Shown piece by piece: positions 5,696-5,755 of a stretch of DNA of 5,755 bases. Source of the stretch: Actinomycetota bacterium (GTDB taxonomy: Bacteria; Actinomycetota; Thermoleophilia; Solirubrobacterales; Thermoleophilaceae); the NCBI GenBank assembly GCA_005885165.1, contig VAXR01000113.1:1-5755 (forward strand), in the 5' to 3' direction. The notes beneath the pieces are model-generated. The model saw only the letters and a list, made by a program, of their open reading frames with translations. It did not search any database and was not told the origin of the DNA. The stretch's first letter is position 1. Every line of letters starts with the position of its first letter. Position numbers and translations under genes: made by a program.

Positions 5696-5716
5696 AGGTT
5701 TGAGCCGTCCTGCAAG
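5691..5716. repeat. Perfect 8-bp inverted repeat overlapping the promoter -35
   Basis: CTTGCAGG (5691-5698), a ten-base spacer, then CCTGCAAG (5709-5716). The arms are perfect, and centre-to-centre spacing of 18 bp would suit a dimeric regulator binding nearly two helical turns apart. The promoter-proximal arm shares five bases with the -35 box, a position where a bound protein would block or recruit polymerase. It lies upstream of the predicted start site, so a role as an RNA hairpin of this gene is unlikely. Confidence 0.5.
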
Positions 5717-5734
5717 ACGGGTGGCCGAGCCGTC
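5702..5734. repeat. Direct repeat GAGCCGTC, two copies 25 bp apart
   Basis: Identical octamers at 5702-5709 and 5727-5734 flank CTGCAAGACGGGTGGCC. They lie upstream of the sigma-28-like promoter, and the first copy overlaps the spacer and one arm of the inverted repeat. CCGTC (5705-5709) can also pair with GACGG (5716-5720). The remaining bases to the window end show no gene. Short repeats like this arise readily in GC-rich DNA, so a regulatory role is only possible. Confidence 0.25.
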
Positions 5735-5755
5735 AGGGAAGGATCTTGAAGCCCT

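Noticed and set aside
3874..5703. A 609-codon open frame on the plus strand
   Set aside because: It is antisense to the aminotransferase and GGDEF genes, both of which have clear family motifs. The translation is low-complexity Arg/Glu/Asp/Ala/His-rich, as expected opposite GC-rich genes.
5653..5755. c-di-GMP (GEMM) riboswitch ahead of the GGDEF gene
   Set aside because: The paired stems are on the promoter side of the predicted start site, and the core GEMM sequence pattern and tetraloop arrangement are not present. The elements fit a promoter and operator better.

Overview
This is a GC-rich window (roughly 70% G+C by eye) with strong GC-ending codon use, GTG starts and short or absent leaders. 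PurA, a Gfo/Idh dehydrogenase, a class IV aminotransferase and an HHxxPGI/LDE-type membrane protein together suggest a high-GC actinobacterium. A Thermoleophilia/Solirubrobacterales-like lineage is my best guess, from family resemblance only. I see no mobile element, CRISPR array, tRNA or rRNA.

Layout. (1) 3-863, plus strand: the C-terminal two thirds of adenylosuccinate synthetase (purA), cut by the window edge. (2) 814-3356, minus strand: a probable three-gene unit read from high to low coordinates. It holds a Gfo/Idh/MocA NAD(P)-dependent sugar dehydrogenase, a left-handed beta-helix (hexapeptide) acyltransferase and an uncharacterised multi-pass membrane protein. The first two overlap if the well-placed GTG start of the acyltransferase is right. 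The membrane protein converges on purA with a 50-bp tail-to-tail overlap. (3) 3357-3639: a 283-bp intergenic region with a possible leaderless promoter for the dehydrogenase, a speculative small plus-strand ORF with a strong Shine-Dalgarno sequence, and a large hairpin that may end transcription in both directions. (4) 3640-4434, minus: a PLP-dependent class IV aminotransferase. (5) 4492-5652, minus: a six-helix membrane protein with a degenerate GGDEF domain. (6) 5653-5755: its upstream region, with a sigma-28 (FliA/WhiG/SigD)-like promoter and a perfect inverted repeat touching its -35 element.

How the genes may work together. The dehydrogenase and hexapeptide acyltransferase look like two steps of acylated amino-sugar nucleotide synthesis (the WbpB/WbpD type of logic) for a surface glycan. 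No sugar aminotransferase or glycosyltransferase lies in the window, so the pathway is inferred. The most distinctive locus is the degenerate GGDEF gene. Its active site reads EEERF instead of GGDEF and its guanine-recognition residues are changed, but an RxxD motif is kept at the canonical inhibitory-site spacing. With the sigma-28-like promoter, this suggests a membrane c-di-GMP receptor co-regulated with motility or development. Other points worth checking are the membrane protein's apparent coding extension without a normal start codon, the purA overlap and the small ORF.
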